Positions 5,079-5,526 of a DNA stretch of 5,526 nt are shown one piece after another. The number at the start of each line of letters is the position of its first letter. Positions within the stretch are counted from its first letter, which is position 1. The DNA is from DASSCW01 sp036556325 (GTDB lineage Bacteria > Chloroflexota > Limnocylindria > QHBO01). The DNA lies in NCBI GenBank assembly GCA_036556325.1, contig DATBJR010000069.1, positions 1-5,526 of the forward strand, in the 5' to 3' direction. The notes beneath the pieces were generated by a model. The model saw only the letters and a program-made list of their open reading frames with translations. It had not been told where the DNA came from and did no database searches. Made by a program: the position numbers and the translations under genes.

Positions 5079-5458
5079 CTGCGGTCTCCCAGGCCCTCGT
5101 CCGGACCGCCGAGCTCGCGTCGCGCGTACCTGCCCGCCGAGGGCACGTCCATGGTCCCGCCGCACCGGCCGGGCGGGCATCTGCCGGAAGTCCCGCGCAT
5201 CGGGGTCGCAACGGCCCGTCGTCCGAAGCTGGCCCGCCGCCTTCGCTCGCTCCATGGCGACCAACGGGGAACTTGGGTCGAATCGGCGCCGTTCGTTCCC
5301 CGCGCCGCTCGGCCCAGGGCATCAATCGGGGAGCCAGCGGGCCCTTCCTCCCCGTTAGTCGCCGCCCAGCGATCCGCCGGCGTGCCCGGTGGACTGGATC
5401 GGCTTGCCCTCGCGGCGAGAATTGGGCGAGGCTCGAGCCACCCGAGGACGCAAGTCGC
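5079..5458. other. 380-nt intergenic region between divergent genes
   Basis: No gene is supported here. Frames that stay open through it are the usual consequence of very high GC. It must hold the promoters of the minus-strand flavodoxin operon and of the plus-strand zinc-ribbon gene, but no convincing -35/-10 pair stands out on either strand. Bases 5091-5255 show nothing distinctive beyond short GC-rich palindromes. Bases 5256-5363 form the inverted-repeat element listed separately. Between 5372 and 5458 lies the probable leader of the zinc-ribbon gene. Confidence 0.6.
5256..5363. repeat. 108-nt inverted-repeat element (copy 2 of the structured repeat)
   Basis: The ends GGCGACCAACGGGGA (5256-5270) and TCCCCGTTAGTCGCC (5349-5363) are inverted repeats matching at 14 of 15 positions. 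Further out, CGCT (5248-5251) pairs with AGCG (5368-5371) in the same register. Inside are two alternative local hairpins that use parts of the same arms: CGGGGAAC (5265-5272) with GTTCCCCG (5295-5302), and CGGGGAG (5327-5333) with CTCCCCG (5348-5354). The outer arms repeat the GGCGAC-N3-CGGGGA layout of the hairpin at 2304-2369, and TTCGTTCCCCG (5292-5302) recurs exactly at 2340-2350. It may be a palindromic repeat family, a small non-autonomous element or a structured leader; no coding content is seen. Confidence 0.6.
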
Positions 5459-5526
5459 GTGTCCATCGTCTGCCAGTCCTGCGGCACTGCCAACCCGGAG
5501 GGGGCGCGCTTCTGCCTGAACTGCGC
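5459..5526 (+). CDS. Zinc-ribbon protein, N-terminal fragment (possible cyclase or signalling protein)
   Basis: Only the first 22 codons lie in the window. From a GTG start the product begins MSIVCQSCGTANPEG and continues ARFCLNC, with C5, C8, C19 and C22 forming a C-x2-C...C-x2-C zinc ribbon at the extreme N-terminus. This header is typical of zinc-ribbon proteins that continue into class III adenylate/guanylate cyclase and ATPase/TPR domains, or into FHA or membrane domains; the remainder lies outside, so the function is open. GTG at 5459 is chosen because the ribbon follows at once and the frame upstream has no ATG. GAGGA (5444-5448) about 10 nt before it is a possible but distant ribosome site. 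It is transcribed away from the flavodoxin operon. Confidence 0.72.
   Translation, partial: MSIVCQSCGTANPEGARFCLNC

Noticed and set aside
5079..5264. 62-residue N-terminal extension of the first flavodoxin from an ATG at 5264
   Set aside because: It is Arg/Gly-rich with no domain signal and part of it falls in the inverted-repeat element. The ATG at 5078 starts directly at the first flavodoxin strand and has a Shine-Dalgarno site.
5256..5363. CRISPR array
   Set aside because: The repeated units are inverted and unevenly spaced, with only a few partial copies, not regularly spaced direct repeats with spacers.
4546..5493. Upstream extension of the middle flavodoxin to a 486-residue protein
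   Set aside because: The extension runs through the first flavodoxin gene in another frame and is low-complexity Arg/Ala/Gly. The ATG at 4545 has a ribosome site and gives a standard flavodoxin N-terminus.
4548..5519. Long plus-strand open frames opposite the flavodoxin operon (also 3121-4038, 3479-4465 and 4081-4905)
   Set aside because: They oppose clearly recognisable flavodoxin genes, and their products are Arg/Ala/Pro/Gly-rich shadows without motifs.

Overview
The window is very GC-rich, gene-dense bacterial DNA whose real reading frames end almost every codon in G or C. The mix of genes (a WD40-like propeller protein, an Mca/MshB-like PIG-L hydrolase, many flavodoxin-domain proteins, and a Cys4 zinc-ribbon N-terminus of the kind common on class III cyclase and signalling proteins), together with an apparently leaderless start, fits an uncultured Chloroflexota or Actinomycetota-like lineage. 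This taxonomic call is inference only. No rRNA, tRNA, CRISPR array or transposase gene was seen.

Left part, plus strand (1-2263): the 3' end of a TolB/PD40-type propeller protein is followed by three tightly packed genes: a DUF971 zinc-binding protein (341-706), a PIG-L/LmbE metal-dependent deacetylase resembling mycothiol conjugate amidase (709-1596), and a COMT/CCoAOMT-type O-methyltransferase (1601-2263). Gaps of 11, 2 and 4 nt suggest one transcript. Substrates are not evident.

Middle (2264-3102): a 126-nt gap between convergent genes holds a long imperfect hairpin. A minus-strand histidine phosphatase (2390-3010) follows. It has no Shine-Dalgarno sequence but has a TAGACT -10 box placed so that transcription would begin at the A of its ATG. 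Just upstream is a textbook intrinsic terminator (10-bp perfect stem plus T tract) for the next minus-strand operon.

Right part, minus strand (5078 down to 3103): a compact four-gene operon encodes three different flavodoxin-domain proteins and a small four-helix membrane protein. It shows an ATGA stop/start overlap, a 14-nt overlap, good Shine-Dalgarno sites and a single terminator. The two outer flavodoxins are HemG-like paralogues; the middle one is of a different flavodoxin type. This looks like a dedicated flavin electron-transfer module attached to the membrane, but no partner is identified.

Far right (5079-5458): a 380-nt intergenic region between divergent genes contains a 108-nt inverted-repeat element related in sequence and stem layout to the hairpin at 2304-2369. 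At the edge, a GTG-started zinc-ribbon gene (5459 onward) runs off the window. The most interesting items are the triple-flavodoxin/membrane-protein operon and the two related structured intergenic elements.
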